Below are positions 52,517 through 63,115 of a DNA stretch of 64,000 nt, one piece after another. The notes below the pieces were generated by a model. The model did no database searches. It saw nothing but the letters and a program-made list of their open reading frames with translations, and was not told the origin of the DNA. The stretch spans positions 124,001 to 188,000 of the forward strand of contig NZ_VZII01000007.1 of the NCBI RefSeq assembly GCF_009391885.1. Direction: 5' to 3'. The DNA comes from Pseudomonas sp. MN1F. Its GTDB lineage: Bacteria > Pseudomonadota > Gammaproteobacteria > Pseudomonadales > Pseudomonadaceae. Both the position numbers and the translations under genes were made by a program. How positions within the stretch are numbered: the stretch's first letter is position 1; each line of letters starts with the position of its first letter.

Positions 52517-53425
52517 ATGGACCGTCTCAACGCCATGCGCGTTTTCGTCACCGTCGTCGACCTGGGCAGCCAGTCGGCCGCGGCAGACCAGCTGCAGCTT
52601 TCACGGCCAGTGGTGTCGCGCTACCTGGCCGAACTGGAGGACTGGGTGGGCGCACGGCTGATGCAGCGCACCACGCGCAAGCTCAGCCTGACTGCCGCCG
52701 GCCAGGAAACCCTGCCCCGCTGCCGGCAGTTGCTGGAATTGGCCGGCGACCTGCAGGCCGCCGTGCAACAACCGGAAGATGCGCCCAAGGGTGCCCTGCG
52801 CATCAGCGTCAGTACGTCGTTTGGCCAGGCGCAGCTGGTGGATGCGGTCGCCGATTATGTGCGGCGCTACCCAGGCGTGAAGGTTGAACTGCAGATGCTC
52901 GATCGCACGGTCAACCTGGTGGACGAGCGTATCGACCTGGCGATCCGCACCAGCAACGACCTGGACCCGAACCTGATCGCCAGGCGCCTGACCGTGTGCC
53001 GCTCGGTGATCTGCGCATCGCCCGCCTACCTGCGCGAGCACGGCACGCCGCAACGGGTCGAGGAGCTGAGCCAGCACAACTGCCTGACCCATGCCTATTT
53101 CGGCCACAGCCTGTGGCATTTCGAGGTGGGCGGCCAGCAGATTGCCGTGCCGGTGCAAGGCAACATCAGCGCCAACGAGGTCATGACCCTGCAAAACGCG
53201 ACGCTGGCAGGTGCCGGTATTGCCATGCTGCCAACCTACCAGGCAGCCACGGCATTGCGCAGCGGTGCCCTGGTGCGCCTGCTGGCTGACGCGCGGCCAC
53301 GGGAGCTGAACCTGAACGCGGTCTACACCTCGCGCAAGCATATGCCGGCAACCTTGCGCAGCATGCTGGATTTTCTGGTGCAGCGGTTCAAGGATGAACC
53401 GGAGTGGGACCGCGACCTGTATTGA
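52517..53425 (+). CDS. LysR-family transcriptional regulator
   Basis: A 302-residue LysR protein with the helix-turn-helix in residues 5 to 60 (VDLGSQSAAADQLQLSRPVVSRYLAELE in parts) and an effector domain about 90 to 295 (RISVSTSFGQAQLV, ERIDLAIRTSND). The closely spaced divergent NmrA-like gene is its likely target. The 3' end faces the oxaloacetate decarboxylase gene, 50 bp away, with no T-rich terminator seen between. Confidence 0.88.
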   Translation: MDRLNAMRVFVTVVDLGSQSAAADQLQLSRPVVSRYLAELEDWVGARLMQRTTRKLSLTAAGQETLPRCRQLLELAGDLQAAVQQPEDAPKGALRISVSTSFGQAQLVDAVADYVRRYPGVKVELQMLDRTVNLVDERIDLAIRTSNDLDPNLIARRLTVCRSVICASPAYLREHGTPQRVEELSQHNCLTHAYFGHSLWHFEVGGQQIAVPVQGNISANEVMTLQNATLAGAGIAMLPTYQAATALRSGALVRLLADARPRELNLNAVYTSRKHMPATLRSMLDFLVQRFKDEPEWDRDLY

Positions 53426-53475
53426 CTAGGTCGAAGGTTCAACTGCCGCCCTTTGGTTGGGCGGCGCCACGCCGA

Positions 53476-54345
53476 TCACTCCTCGACGCTCATGTACTCC
53501 TTGGCCCAGCGGATGTAGTCCTCAGGCTGGGTGTAGGTGTGCGAGAGCTCGGTGGCGCTGAGGTTCTCGGACTTGTTCTGCTGGCCGCGCTGCAGGCGCA
53601 GGCAGTCATAGGTGGCCTTGATCGCGGCAAAGTAAGCGGCATGGCCATCGACCACGATGCGCACGCCCAGGCGAGCAAGGCGCTCGTCGTCGCGCAGGTT
53701 GGGGTTGGCGTAGGTCACCAGCATCAACGGCACGGTCAGGTGCCCGGCAATCTGCTCCAGCTGCTCGAAGTCTTTCACCCCGACCATGCAGATACCGTCG
53801 GCACCAGCCTTCTGGTAGCTCTGGGTGCGGACGATGATTTCTTCGGTGGTGAGCACCACGGCGTTGGTCCGGGCGATGATCGACAGCGAGGAGTCGACGC
53901 GCGCTTCCAGGGCCGCACGGATCTTGCCCACGCCCTCTTCGACCGAGATCAGGTCAGTGGACTTGCGCCCGAACTGGGCAGGCAACAGGGTGTCTTCGAT
54001 GGTCAGCGCAGCCACGCCGGCGCGCTCCAGCTCGATGACCGTGCGCATGACGTTGAGCGCATTGCCGTAACCGTGGTCGGCATCGGCAAGCACCGGCAGT
54101 TGCGCCACGCGGCCAATGCGGGTGGCCTGCTCGACGAACTCGCTCAAGGTGATCAGGGCGAAGTCCGGAGCGGCCAGCACCTGCAACGAAGCCACCGAAC
54201 CGCCGAGAATGCCGACTTCGAAGCCCAGGTCGGCAGCGATGCGCGCCGACATCGGGTCGAACACGGAGGCGGTGTGGTAGCAGGAACCTGAAGCGAGCAG
54301 CTCGCGGAAGGCAAAACGCAGATCTTGATGGGAAGCCTTGGGCAT
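53476..54345 (-). CDS. Oxaloacetate decarboxylase (PEP mutase/isocitrate lyase superfamily)
   Basis: A 289-residue TIM-barrel enzyme closely resembling P. aeruginosa PA4872, which decarboxylates oxaloacetate to pyruvate using Mg2+. Visible signatures are [19 protein letters not shown], the metal site [15 protein letters not shown] (about 84 to 97) and [15 protein letters not shown]; the late His-containing [17 protein letters not shown] is retained, and the C-terminal tail ends AKEYMSVEE. Older databases name such proteins carboxyphosphonoenolpyruvate phosphonomutases. The ATG at 54345 ([13 protein letters not shown]) matches the family; the 85-codon upstream extension is non-coding. Confidence 0.88.
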   Translation of the reverse strand: MPKASHQDLRFAFRELLASGSCYHTASVFDPMSARIAADLGFEVGILGGSVASLQVLAAPDFALITLSEFVEQATRIGRVAQLPVLADADHGYGNALNVMRTVIELERAGVAALTIEDTLLPAQFGRKSTDLISVEEGVGKIRAALEARVDSSLSIIARTNAVVLTTEEIIVRTQSYQKAGADGICMVGVKDFEQLEQIAGHLTVPLMLVTYANPNLRDDERLARLGVRIVVDGHAAYFAAIKATYDCLRLQRGQQNKSENLSATELSHTYTQPEDYIRWAKEYMSVEE

Positions 54346-54699
54346 GATCACTCCGCTTATATATGTAGAAATTGAACGGTTGCTACCGACCCCTGAATCG
54401 GGTCTACCTGACCTGTTCCAACCGTCGCCATCTGGGCGGTCATGCTCGACATGCAGGCAGAGGAATAAAAGGTGTGGGAGACAGCGGCGTACCCAGCCTG
54501 CGGCAAATTGCTGCACCAAGCTGGTGCGGGCCGCGGCTTTCAGCCCCTGTGGCATACCAACGATATCACGCGGCCATGCAGCTCTGGATGAATGCGCCAA
54601 TGCCGATCTTGCATAGGCGATGCAGATAGTACATAGGAAGCTACCTAACTCGGGTTACAATCCGGCTATTCGCGTCACCCTTCCAGACAAGGTGCCCCC
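54346..54699. other. Divergent intergenic region, no gene seen
   Basis: 354 bases between the decarboxylase and the drug exporter without a convincing gene. Near the exporter is TAGGAAGCTACCTA (54634-54647), a 14-bp sequence symmetrical but for one base pair in each arm, a possible repressor site. The promoter of the decarboxylase should lie at the left edge, where TTATATATG occurs. Confidence 0.5.
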
Positions 54700-56151
54700 G
54701 TGACTGCCGCCCTGCCCCTGACCGTCCTGCGCAACGTGTTGACCGCCCTGATGCTGGCGATCTTCCTCGGCGCCCTCGACCAGACCATCGTCGCCGTCTC
54801 CCTGCCGGCCATCTCGGCGCAGTTCAATGACGTCGGCCTGCTGGCCTGGGTGATTTCCGGCTACATGGTGGCGATGACCGTGGCCGTGCCGATCTACGGC
54901 AAGCTCGGCGACCTGTATGGCCGGCGGCGCATGATCCTCACCGGCATCAGCCTGTTCACGCTGGCCTCGATCGCCTGCGCCCTGGCCCAGGACATGCAGC
55001 AACTGGTCATGGCGCGCGTGCTGCAAGGCATCGGTGCCGGCGGCATGGTGTCGGTGAGCCAGGCGATCATCGGCGACTTCGTGCCACCGCGTGAACGCGG
55101 CCGTTACCAGGGCTATTTCAGCAGCATGTACGCCGTGGCCAGCGTGGCCGGGCCAGTGCTCGGCGGCTGGCTGACCGAGTACCTGTCCTGGCGCTGGGTG
55201 TTCTGGATCAACCTGCCGCTGGGCCTGGTCGCGCTGTGGGCGATCCGCCGCGCCTTGGCCGGCATGCCAGTGCAGCACCGTCAGGCCCGGGTGGATTACC
55301 TCGGCGCCGTGCTGTTGATTCTTGGCCTGGGCAGTTTGCTGCTGGGCATCACCCTGGTCGGCCAGGGGCAGCCCTGGAGCGCACCACCCGTGCTGGCGCT
55401 GTTCGCCTGCGCGGTGCTCGGGCTGGCGCTGTTCATCGGCCATGAGCGGCGCTGCCAGGAACCGCTGCTGCCCATGGGCCTGTTTGGCAACCGTGTGGCT
55501 GTGCTGTGCTGGGGGGTGATCTTCTTCGCCAGCTTCCAGTCGATCTCGCTGACCATGCTGATGCCGCTGCGCTACCAGGGCATCACCGGCGCCGGTGCCG
55601 ACAGCGCTGCGCTGCACCTGCTGCCGCTGGCCATGGGCCTGCCCTTGGGCGCCTTCACCGGTGGCCGCATGACCAGCCGCACCGGGCGCTTCAAGCCACA
55701 GATTCTGGCGGGCGCCGTGCTGATGCCCGTGGCGATCTTCGCCATGGCCATCACCCCACCGCAGTCTGGCTTGCTCAGTGCCGTGTTCATGCTGCTGACC
55801 GGCATCGCCTGTGGTCTGCAGTTCCCCACCTCGCTGGTGGGCACACAGAGCGCGGTGGACAGCAAGGATATCGGGGTGGCCACCAGCACCACCAACCTGT
55901 TCCGCTCGCTCGGCGGGGCCATGGGCGTGGCGTGCATGTCCAGCCTGCTGCTGGCGCTGCTGCAACAGGGTGGTTTCGAGTTGCTGGGCAACCCGCTGCT
56001 GGGGAGCCTGAAGGCGGGCGAAGCGGATCCGCACACGCAGTTGCGGCTGCTGGAAACGTTCCGTCACCTGCTGCTGGGCAGTGCGGGGATTGCCTTGCTG
56101 GGGCTGCTAGCGGCCCTGGCGCTGCCGGACCGGCAATTGCGCGGCCGCTGA
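54700..56151 (+). CDS. DHA2-family (EmrB/QacA) MFS drug exporter
   Basis: A 483-residue MFS protein with about 14 predicted helices. Family motifs: FLGALDQTIVAVSLPAISAQF (D1), GKLGDLYGRRRMI (motif A) and VASVAGPVLGGWLTEYLSWRWVFWINLP (motif C region). EmrB-like proteins export drugs or toxic organics with protons; usually they need an EmrA adaptor, which is absent here, so it may act alone at the inner membrane. GTG start, since this gives the family N-terminus MTAALPLTVLRNVL. Next to ttgR but facing it from the other side; the 3' ends converge. Confidence 0.85.
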   Translation: MTAALPLTVLRNVLTALMLAIFLGALDQTIVAVSLPAISAQFNDVGLLAWVISGYMVAMTVAVPIYGKLGDLYGRRRMILTGISLFTLASIACALAQDMQQLVMARVLQGIGAGGMVSVSQAIIGDFVPPRERGRYQGYFSSMYAVASVAGPVLGGWLTEYLSWRWVFWINLPLGLVALWAIRRALAGMPVQHRQARVDYLGAVLLILGLGSLLLGITLVGQGQPWSAPPVLALFACAVLGLALFIGHERRCQEPLLPMGLFGNRVAVLCWGVIFFASFQSISLTMLMPLRYQGITGAGADSAALHLLPLAMGLPLGAFTGGRMTSRTGRFKPQILAGAVLMPVAIFAMAITPPQSGLLSAVFMLLTGIACGLQFPTSLVGTQSAVDSKDIGVATSTTNLFRSLGGAMGVACMSSLLLALLQQGGFELLGNPLLGSLKAGEADPHTQLRLLETFRHLLLGSAGIALLGLLAALALPDRQLRGR

Positions 56152-56233
56152 GGGCTGCGCAGTTGCCGCCGATAGGTATTAATGCTCACTTAATACACAA
56201 GGGAAACACTTCCTCACAATCCTTAACAAAGTG

Positions 56234-56866
56234 TCATTTGCGCAGCGCAGGGCTCAAGCGCAGCATATCCAGCCCTGTGTCGACCCATTTTTCCGCGTCG
56301 CGCAGCAGATCGAAACTGTCCGGCAGCAACAACCAGCGCCCGATCAGGCCATCGACATAGGCGAACAGAGCCACGGCCGCTCGTTCTATATCCATATCCG
56401 CAGGTAGCTGGCCACGGCGCACGGCATTGGCAAAAGCCAGCTTGATGCCCTCATGGCAATCCAGCACCGCGCCTTGGCGCTGCTGGCGAATGTCACACAT
56501 GTCATCGGTGAACTCGCACTTATGATGCAGGATTTCATTGATACGCCGGGTACGGGCGTCCAGCACCAGCTCGTTGAGCACTTGCAACAACAGCTTGCGC
56601 ATGCAGCCGAGCGGGTCCAGTTCGTCTTCGCTTTCACTGGCCCGCGCCAGGTGGTCGTGAGTTTCATGCAGGCTGTCGAGCAGCGCCTGCACCAGCTCCG
56701 CCTTGTTGTTGAAGTGCCAGTAGATCGCCCCCCGCGTCACGCCCGCCAGTTCGGCGATGTCGGCCAGGGTGGTTCGCGCAACACCGCGCTTGTAGAAGGC
56801 CTTTTCCGCAGCCTCGATGATCTGGGCGCGGGTTTCCTGGGCTTCTTCTTTGGTTCGACGGACCAT
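56234..56866 (-). CDS. ttgR: TetR-family repressor TtgR
   Basis: TtgR represses the divergent ttgABC efflux operon and itself, and is released by antibiotics, flavonoids and other aromatic effectors. The product is 210 residues. The helix-turn-helix occupies about 30 to 52 ([20 protein letters not shown]). The ligand domain includes [20 protein letters not shown] and the C-terminal [21 protein letters not shown]. It matches my memory of P. putida TtgR very closely. It lies 249 bp from ttgA with the known type of operator between. Confidence 0.94.
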   Translation of the reverse strand: MVRRTKEEAQETRAQIIEAAEKAFYKRGVARTTLADIAELAGVTRGAIYWHFNNKAELVQALLDSLHETHDHLARASESEDELDPLGCMRKLLLQVLNELVLDARTRRINEILHHKCEFTDDMCDIRQQRQGAVLDCHEGIKLAFANAVRRGQLPADMDIERAAVALFAYVDGLIGRWLLLPDSFDLLRDAEKWVDTGLDMLRLSPALRK

Positions 56867-56981
56867 GGCAGTACAACCTCATCTGGGCCCGCTGCGCTCG
56901 CGGGGAATCCGCCGGGGTCACCTCTGCAGGGTGCCTCCCGGATGGGCTAATCAAGGGCTGTGGTAGTAGCCAAGTACTACC

Positions 56982-57020
56982 CAGCGGTATTTACAAACAA
57001 CCATGAATGTAAGTATATTC
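56982..57020. promoter_or_regulatory. TtgR operator between ttgR and ttgA
   Basis: The stretch contains GTATTTACAAACAACC followed by ATGAATGTAAGTATATTCC, with inverted TTACA (56991) and TGTAA (57008). From memory it is almost the same as the operator mapped in P. putida DOT-T1E, where it overlaps the -10/-35 regions of both divergent genes. The identification rests on that memory and on location. Confidence 0.85.
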
Positions 57021-57115
57021 CTTAGCAAGCTATTTATCCACCGGATAGTTTTTTTCTGACAAGACTCTTCCATTACTCTTGAGCGTCTCCCTGCTCTTGC
57101 GACCCGAGGATCCTC

Positions 57116-58270
57116 ATGCAATTCAAGCCAGCCGTTACCGCTCTGGTTTCCGCCGTCGCCCTGGCAACCCTGCTAGGTGGCTGTAAGAAAGAAGAAGCCG
57201 CGCCCGCAGCGCAGGCTCCTCAGGTCGGCGTCGTGACCATCCAGCCGCAACCCTTCACCCTGACCACGGAACTGCCGGGGCGCACCAGCGCCTACCGCAT
57301 CGCCGAAGTGCGCCCGCAGGTCAACGGCATCATCCTCAAGCGCCTGTTCAAGGAAGGCAGCGAGGTCAAGGAAGGCCAACAGCTGTACCAGATCGACCCG
57401 GCCGTGTACGAAGCCACCCTGGCCAACGCCCAGGCCAACCTGCAGTCGACCAAGTCGCTGGCCGAGCGCTACAAGCAGCTGGTCAACGAACAGGCGGTGT
57501 CGAAACAGGAATACGACGATGCCAGTGCCAAACGATTGCAGGCCGAAGCTTCGCTGAAAAGCGCGCAGATCGACCTGCGCTACACCAAGGTCCTCGCCCC
57601 GATCAGCGGCCGCATCGGGCGCTCCGCAGTTACCGAAGGGGCCCTGGTGAACAATGGCCAGACCAACGCCATGGCTACCATCCAGCAGCTCGACCCGATC
57701 TACGTCGACGTCACCCAGTCCACTGCCGAGCTGCTCAAGCTGCGCCGTGACCTGGAAAGCGGTCAGCTGCAGAAAGCTGGCGACAACGCCGCCTCGGTGC
57801 AGCTGGTGCTGGAAGACGGCAGCCTGCTGAAGCAGGAAGGCCGCCTGGAGTTCTCCGAAGTCGCGGTCGACGAGACCACCGGTTCGGTGACCCTGCGTGC
57901 GCTGTTCCCCAACCCCGATCACACCCTGCTGCCAGGCATGTTCGTGCATGCGCGGCTCAAGGCCGGGGTCAACGCCAACGCCATCCTGGCCCCGCAGCAG
58001 GGTGTGACCCGCGACCTCAAGGGCGCGCCGACCGCACTGGTGGTCAACCAGGAGAACAAGGTCGAACTGCGCCAGCTCAAGGCCAGCCGTACCCTGGGCA
58101 GCGACTGGCTGATCGAGGAAGGCTTGAACCCGGGCGACCGCCTGATCACCGAAGGCCTGCAGTACGTGCGCCCAGGTGTCGAGGTCAAGGTCAGCGACGC
58201 CACCAACGTCAAGCAGCCAGGCAAACCTGATCAGGCCAGTGCGGCCAAAGCAGACGCCAAAGCGGAGTAA
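57116..58270 (+). CDS. ttgA: RND efflux membrane-fusion protein TtgA
   Basis: TtgA is the periplasmic adaptor that joins the pump TtgB and channel TtgC. The product is 384 residues. The lipoprotein signal ends with LLGGC (C23). Lipoyl and hairpin domains follow (ELPGRTSAYRIAEVRPQVNGIILKRLF in parts; YKQLVNEQAVSKQEYDDASA coiled coil, about 115 to 150), and a beta-barrel domain (LLPGMFVHARLKAG). It is first in the operon, three bases before ttgB, and repressed by TtgR. Confidence 0.95.
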   Translation: MQFKPAVTALVSAVALATLLGGCKKEEAAPAAQAPQVGVVTIQPQPFTLTTELPGRTSAYRIAEVRPQVNGIILKRLFKEGSEVKEGQQLYQIDPAVYEATLANAQANLQSTKSLAERYKQLVNEQAVSKQEYDDASAKRLQAEASLKSAQIDLRYTKVLAPISGRIGRSAVTEGALVNNGQTNAMATIQQLDPIYVDVTQSTAELLKLRRDLESGQLQKAGDNAASVQLVLEDGSLLKQEGRLEFSEVAVDETTGSVTLRALFPNPDHTLLPGMFVHARLKAGVNANAILAPQQGVTRDLKGAPTALVVNQENKVELRQLKASRTLGSDWLIEEGLNPGDRLITEGLQYVRPGVEVKVSDATNVKQPGKPDQASAAKADAKAE

Positions 58271-58273
58271 ACC

Positions 58274-61200
58274 ATGTCGAAGTTCTTTATCGATCGCCCG
58301 ATCTTCGCCTGGGTGATCGCCTTGGTGATCATGCTGGTCGGCGCCTTGTCGATCCTGAAGCTGCCGATCAACCAGTACCCGAGCATCGCGCCGCCAGCCA
58401 TCGCCATCGCCGTGACCTACCCGGGCGCCTCGGCGCAGACGGTGCAGGACACCGTGGTGCAGGTCATCGAGCAGCAGCTCAACGGTATCGACAACCTGCG
58501 TTATGTGTCGTCGGAAAGTAACTCCGACGGCAGCATGACCATTACCGCCACCTTCGAGCAGGGCACCAACCCTGACACCGCCCAGGTCCAGGTACAGAAC
58601 AAGCTGAACCTGGCGACCCCGCTGCTGCCGCAGGAAGTGCAGCAGCAAGGTATCCGCGTCACCAAGGCAGTGAAGAACTTCCTGCTGGTGATCGGCCTGG
58701 TGTCCGAAGACGGCAGCATGACCAAGGACGACCTGGCCAACTACATCGTCTCCAACATGCAGGACCCGATTTCGCGGACTGCCGGTGTGGGTGACTTCCA
58801 GGTGTTCGGTGCGCAGTACGCCATGCGTATCTGGCTCGATCCGGCCAAGCTGAACAAGTTCCAGCTGACCCCGGTCGACGTCAAGACCGCGGTTGCCGCG
58901 CAGAACGTGCAGGTGTCCTCCGGCCAGCTCGGCGGCCTGCCGGCCATGCCGGGTACCCAGCTGAACGCCACCATCATCGGCAAGACCCGCCTGCAGACCG
59001 CCGAGCAGTTCGAGAAGATCCTGCTCAAGGTCAACAACGACGGTTCGCAGGTGCGTCTGGGCGATGTTGCCCAGGTCGGCCTGGGCGGTGAAAACTACGC
59101 GGTCAGCGCACAGTTCAACGGCAAGCCGGCTTCCGGCCTTGCGGTAAAACTGGCTACCGGCGCCAACGCCCTGGACACCGCCAAGGCCCTGCGCAAGACC
59201 ATTTCCGACCTGGAACCGTTCTTCCCGCCTGGGGTGAAAGCGGTATTCCCGTATGACACCACCCCGGTGGTCACCGAATCGATCAGCGGCGTGATCCACA
59301 CCCTGATCGAAGCCGTGGTCCTGGTGTTCCTGGTGATGTACCTGTTCCTGCAGAACTTCCGCGCCACCATCATCACCACCATGACCGTACCGGTGGTGTT
59401 GCTGGGTACCTTCGGCATCCTGGCCGCCGCGGGCTTCAGCATCAACACCCTGACCATGTTCGCCATGGTCCTGGCCATCGGCTTGCTGGTGGACGACGCC
59501 ATCGTCGTGGTGGAGAACGTCGAACGGGTGATGTCCGAGGAAGGCCTGCCGCCCAAGGAGGCGACCAAGCGCTCCATGGAGCAGATCCAGGGCGCCCTGG
59601 TGGGTATCGCCCTGGTGCTGTCGGCGGTACTGCTGCCCATGGCGTTCTTCGGCGGCTCCACCGGTGTGATCTACCGGCAGTTCTCCATCACCATCGTCTC
59701 GGCCATGGGCCTGTCGGTACTGGTGGCGCTGATCTTCACCCCGGCCTTGTGCGCAACCATGCTCAAGCCGCTGAAGAAAGGCGAGCACCACACCGCCAAA
59801 GGCGGCTTCTTCGGCTGGTTCAACCGCAACTTCGACCGCAGCGTCAACGGCTATGAACGCAGCGTCGGCGCGATCCTGCGCAACAAGGTGCCGTTCCTGC
59901 TGGCCTACGCGCTGATCGTGGTCGGCATGATCTGGCTGTTTGCCCGCATCCCCACCGCGTTCCTGCCTGAAGAAGACCAGGGTGTACTGTTCGCCCAGGT
60001 GCAGACGCCGGCCGGCTCCAGTGCCGAGCGTACCCAGGTAGTGGTCGACCAGATGCGTGAGTACCTGCTCAAGGAAGAATCCGACACCGTGGCATCGGTG
60101 TTCACCGTCAACGGCTTCAACTTCGCTGGCCGTGGCCAGAGCTCGGGCATGGCGTTCATCATGCTCAAGCCGTGGGGTGAGCGTTCGGCCGAGAACAGCG
60201 TGTTCAACCTGTCGCAACGTGCCCAGCAGCACTTCTTCAGCTTCCGCGATGCGATGGTGTTCGCCTTCGCCCCGCCGGCGGTACTCGAACTGGGTAACGC
60301 CACCGGCTTCGACGTGTTCCTGCAGGACCGCGCCGGTGTCGGCCATGCCAAGCTGATGGAAGCGCGCAACCAGTTCCTGGCCAAGGCCGCGCAGAGCAAG
60401 GTGCTGATGGCGGTGCGCCCGAACGGCCTGAACGACGAACCGCAGTACCAGCTGACCATCGATGACGAACGTGCCAGCGCCCTGGGCGTGACCATCGCCG
60501 ACATCAACAACACCCTGTCGATTGCCCTGGGTGCCAGCTACGTCAACGACTTCATCGACCGTGGCCGGGTCAAGAAGGTGTACATCCAGGGTGAACCCAA
60601 CTCGCGGATGAGCCCGGAAGACCTGCAGAAGTGGTACGTGCGCAACGGCGCCGGCGAGATGGTACCGTTCTCCTCCTTCGCCAAAGGTGAGTGGAGCTAC
60701 GGTTCGCCGAAGCTGTCGCGTTACAACGGCGTCGAAGCGATGGAAATCCTCGGTGCCCCGGCGCCAGGCTACAGTACCGGTGAAGCCATGGCCGAAGTCG
60801 AGCGTATCGCCGGCGAACTGCCAGCCGGTATCGGCTTCTCCTGGACCGGCATGTCCTACGAGGAAAAACTCTCCGGCTCGCAGATGCCGGCGCTGTTCGC
60901 CCTCTCGGTACTGTTCGTGTTCCTCTGCCTGGCAGCCCTGTACGAAAGCTGGTCGATCCCGATCGCCGTGGTGCTGGTAGTACCGCTGGGTATCATCGGT
61001 GCACTGATCGCCACCAGCCTGCGCGGGTTGTCCAACGACGTGTACTTCCTGGTCGGCCTGTTGACCACCATCGGCCTGGCGGCGAAGAACGCGATCCTGA
61101 TCGTCGAATTCGCCAAGGAACTGCACGAACAGGGCCGCAGCCTGTACGACTCGGCCATCGAAGCGTGCCGCATGCGTCTGCGCCCGATCATCATGACCTC

Positions 61201-61426
61201 GCTGGCGTTCATCCTCGGCGTGGTACCGTTGACCATCGCCAGCGGCGCCGGCGCCGGCAGCCAGCACGCCATCGGCACCGGTGTGATCGGCGGCATGATC
61301 AGTGCGACCGTGCTGGCCATCTTCTGGGTACCGCTATTCTTCGTCGCAGTGTCGTCGCTGTTCGGCAGCAAAGAGCCGGAAAAGGACGCCACCCCTGAAA
61401 CTCCACGTTATGAGGCTGGGCAATGA
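58274..61426 (+). CDS. ttgB: RND multidrug and solvent efflux pump TtgB
   Basis: TtgB is the inner-membrane proton-driven pump of the TtgABC system exporting toluene, antibiotics and flavonoids in P. putida. The product is 1050 residues, the HAE1 family length. The proton-relay Asp pair is D407-D408 in [20 protein letters not shown]. The first TM ([16 protein letters not shown]) and the C-terminal TM cluster ([22 protein letters not shown]) are complete. The stop overlaps the ttgC ATG as ATGA. Confidence 0.97.
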   Translation: MSKFFIDRPIFAWVIALVIMLVGALSILKLPINQYPSIAPPAIAIAVTYPGASAQTVQDTVVQVIEQQLNGIDNLRYVSSESNSDGSMTITATFEQGTNPDTAQVQVQNKLNLATPLLPQEVQQQGIRVTKAVKNFLLVIGLVSEDGSMTKDDLANYIVSNMQDPISRTAGVGDFQVFGAQYAMRIWLDPAKLNKFQLTPVDVKTAVAAQNVQVSSGQLGGLPAMPGTQLNATIIGKTRLQTAEQFEKILLKVNNDGSQVRLGDVAQVGLGGENYAVSAQFNGKPASGLAVKLATGANALDTAKALRKTISDLEPFFPPGVKAVFPYDTTPVVTESISGVIHTLIEAVVLVFLVMYLFLQNFRATIITTMTVPVVLLGTFGILAAAGFSINTLTMFAMVLAIGLLVDDAIVVVENVERVMSEEGLPPKEATKRSMEQIQGALVGIALVLSAVLLPMAFFGGSTGVIYRQFSITIVSAMGLSVLVALIFTPALCATMLKPLKKGEHHTAKGGFFGWFNRNFDRSVNGYERSVGAILRNKVPFLLAYALIVVGMIWLFARIPTAFLPEEDQGVLFAQVQTPAGSSAERTQVVVDQMREYLLKEESDTVASVFTVNGFNFAGRGQSSGMAFIMLKPWGERSAENSVFNLSQRAQQHFFSFRDAMVFAFAPPAVLELGNATGFDVFLQDRAGVGHAKLMEARNQFLAKAAQSKVLMAVRPNGLNDEPQYQLTIDDERASALGVTIADINNTLSIALGASYVNDFIDRGRVKKVYIQGEPNSRMSPEDLQKWYVRNGAGEMVPFSSFAKGEWSYGSPKLSRYNGVEAMEILGAPAPGYSTGEAMAEVERIAGELPAGIGFSWTGMSYEEKLSGSQMPALFALSVLFVFLCLAALYESWSIPIAVVLVVPLGIIGALIATSLRGLSNDVYFLVGLLTTIGLAAKNAILIVEFAKELHEQGRSLYDSAIEACRMRLRPIIMTSLAFILGVVPLTIASGAGAGSQHAIGTGVIGGMISATVLAIFWVPLFFVAVSSLFGSKEPEKDATPETPRYEAGQ

Positions 61427-62877
61427 CCAAGTCTTTGTTGTCCCTGGCGGTAACCGCTTTCATTCTCGGCGGCTGCTCGCTGATCCCTGATTACCAGACC
61501 CCGGAATCGCCGGTGGCTGCGCAGTGGCCGCAAGGCCCTGCGTACTCGCCGACCCAGTCGGCCGAGGTGGCCGCCGCCGAACAGGGCTGGCGGCAGTTCT
61601 TCCATGACCCGGCACTGCAGCAGCTGATCCAGACCTCGCTGGTGAACAACCGCGACCTGCGTGTGGCGGCGTTGAACATCGACGCCTACCGCGCCCAGTA
61701 CCGCATCCAGCGTGCCGACCTGTTCCCGGCAGTGTCGGCCACCGCCAGCGGCAGCCGCCAGCGCGTGCCGGCGAACATGTCGACCAGCGGTGAATCCAGC
61801 ATCACCAGCCAGTACTCGGCCACCCTGGGCGTCAGTGCCTATGAGCTGGACCTGTTCGGCCGCGTGCGCAGCCTGACCGAACAAGCCCTGGAAACCTACC
61901 TGTCCAGCGAGCAGGCGCGCCGCTCCACGCAGATCGCTCTGGTCGCCAGCGTGGCCAACGCCTACTACACCTGGCAGGCCGACCAGGCCCTGTTCAAGCT
62001 GACCGAAGAGACGCTCAAGACCTACGAGGAAAGCTACAACCTGACCCGTCGCAGCAACGAAGTCGGTGTGGCTTCGGCGCTCGACGTCAGCCAGTCGCGC
62101 ACCGCCGTGGAAGGCGCACGGGTCAAGTACTCGCAGTACCAGCGCCTGGTTGCCCAGGACGTCAACAGCCTGACCGTGCTGCTGGGTACCGGCATTCCGG
62201 CCGACCTGGCCAAGCCGCTGGAGCTCAATGCCGACCAGTTGGCCGAAGTGCCGGCCGGCCTGCCGTCCGAGATTCTGCAGCGTCGCCCGGACATCCAGGA
62301 AGCCGAGCACCTGCTCAAGGCCGCCAATGCCAATATCGGCGCGGCCCGCGCAGCGTTCTTCCCGAGCATCAGCCTGACCGCCAATGCCGGCAGCCTGAGC
62401 CCCGACATGGGTCACCTGTTCGCGGGTGGCCAGGGTACCTGGCTGTTCCAGCCGCAGATCAACCTGCCGATCTTCAACGCCGGCAGCCTGAAGGCCAGCC
62501 TGGACTACTCGAAGATCCAGAAGGACATCAACGTCGCCAAGTACGAAAAGACCATCCAGACCGCCTTCCAGGAAGTCTCCGATGGCCTGGCAGCGCGCAA
62601 GACCTTCGAAGAGCAGCTGCAGGCGCAACGCGACCTGGTGCAGGCGAACCAGGACTACTACCGCCTGGCCGAGCGCCGCTACCGCATCGGTATCGACAGC
62701 AACCTGACCTTCCTCGATGCCCAGCGCAACCTGTACTCGTCGCAGCAGTCGCTGATCACCGACCGCCTCTCGCAGCTGACCAGCGAGGTCAACCTGTACA
62801 AGGCACTCGGCGGTGGCTGGTACGAGCAGACTGGCCAGGCCAACCAGCAGGCTTCGGTGGATACGCCGAAGGGCTGA
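61423..62877 (+). CDS. ttgC: Outer membrane efflux channel TtgC
   Basis: TtgC is the TolC-like outer-membrane channel of the TtgABC pump. The product is 484 residues; a lipoprotein signal with C18 ([12 protein letters not shown]) indicates lipidation, usual for OprM-type channels. Typical TolC segments: [29 protein letters not shown]-like first helix (read in parts), [29 protein letters not shown] region, and the repeat [18 protein letters not shown]. It is the last gene of the operon, followed by a terminator. Confidence 0.95.
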   Translation: MTKSLLSLAVTAFILGGCSLIPDYQTPESPVAAQWPQGPAYSPTQSAEVAAAEQGWRQFFHDPALQQLIQTSLVNNRDLRVAALNIDAYRAQYRIQRADLFPAVSATASGSRQRVPANMSTSGESSITSQYSATLGVSAYELDLFGRVRSLTEQALETYLSSEQARRSTQIALVASVANAYYTWQADQALFKLTEETLKTYEESYNLTRRSNEVGVASALDVSQSRTAVEGARVKYSQYQRLVAQDVNSLTVLLGTGIPADLAKPLELNADQLAEVPAGLPSEILQRRPDIQEAEHLLKAANANIGAARAAFFPSISLTANAGSLSPDMGHLFAGGQGTWLFQPQINLPIFNAGSLKASLDYSKIQKDINVAKYEKTIQTAFQEVSDGLAARKTFEEQLQAQRDLVQANQDYYRLAERRYRIGIDSNLTFLDAQRNLYSSQQSLITDRLSQLTSEVNLYKALGGGWYEQTGQANQQASVDTPKG

Positions 62878-62897
62878 TCAACCGGCAACAGCATCAA

Positions 62898-62922
62898 GCC
62901 CAGCCTCGCGCTGGGCTTTTTC
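62898..62922 (+). terminator. Rho-independent terminator of ttgABC
   Basis: GCCCAGC, loop CTCGC, GCTGGGC, followed by TTTTTC: a 7-bp GC-rich stem and a uridine tract, 20 bases after the ttgC stop. Confidence 0.9.
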
Positions 62923-62952
62923 TTGGGCAAAATTAACCAACCGGAACATAGC

Positions 62953-62967
62953 GTTCGATTATCGCCC
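62953..62967. promoter_or_regulatory. PcaR-like box upstream of the last porin
   Basis: GTTCGATTATCGCCC differs at two positions from the PcaR recognition sequence GTTCGATAATCGCAC that I recall for P. putida pca promoters. It lies about 150 bp before the porin start. If real, the porin belongs to the beta-ketoadipate regulon. Confidence 0.55.
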
Positions 62968-63115
62968 AAAACCGTTTGCGGCGAATTGCCTCACCCCCGC
63001 GCAGCCCCGCACCATTCCCCACGCAACGCTTCGCAAGTTCATCAAAAGACCCGCACCTGCAGGCCGCATCCTGCCGAGCAGCGGGCAGCCCATAAAAACA
63101 AGAGATTTACGACAG

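Noticed and set aside
57173-61267. Open frame of 1364 codons on the minus strand
   Set aside because: It lies antisense to ttgA and ttgB, which have full family motifs. Long antisense frames arise in GC-rich DNA when third positions are G or C; the translation is low complexity (His, Gln, Gly, Val-rich).
54700-62877. DHA2 exporter plus ttgRABC as an acquired resistance island
   Set aside because: Base composition and gene order fit the P. putida core chromosome, and no mobile-element genes or flanking repeats are present.
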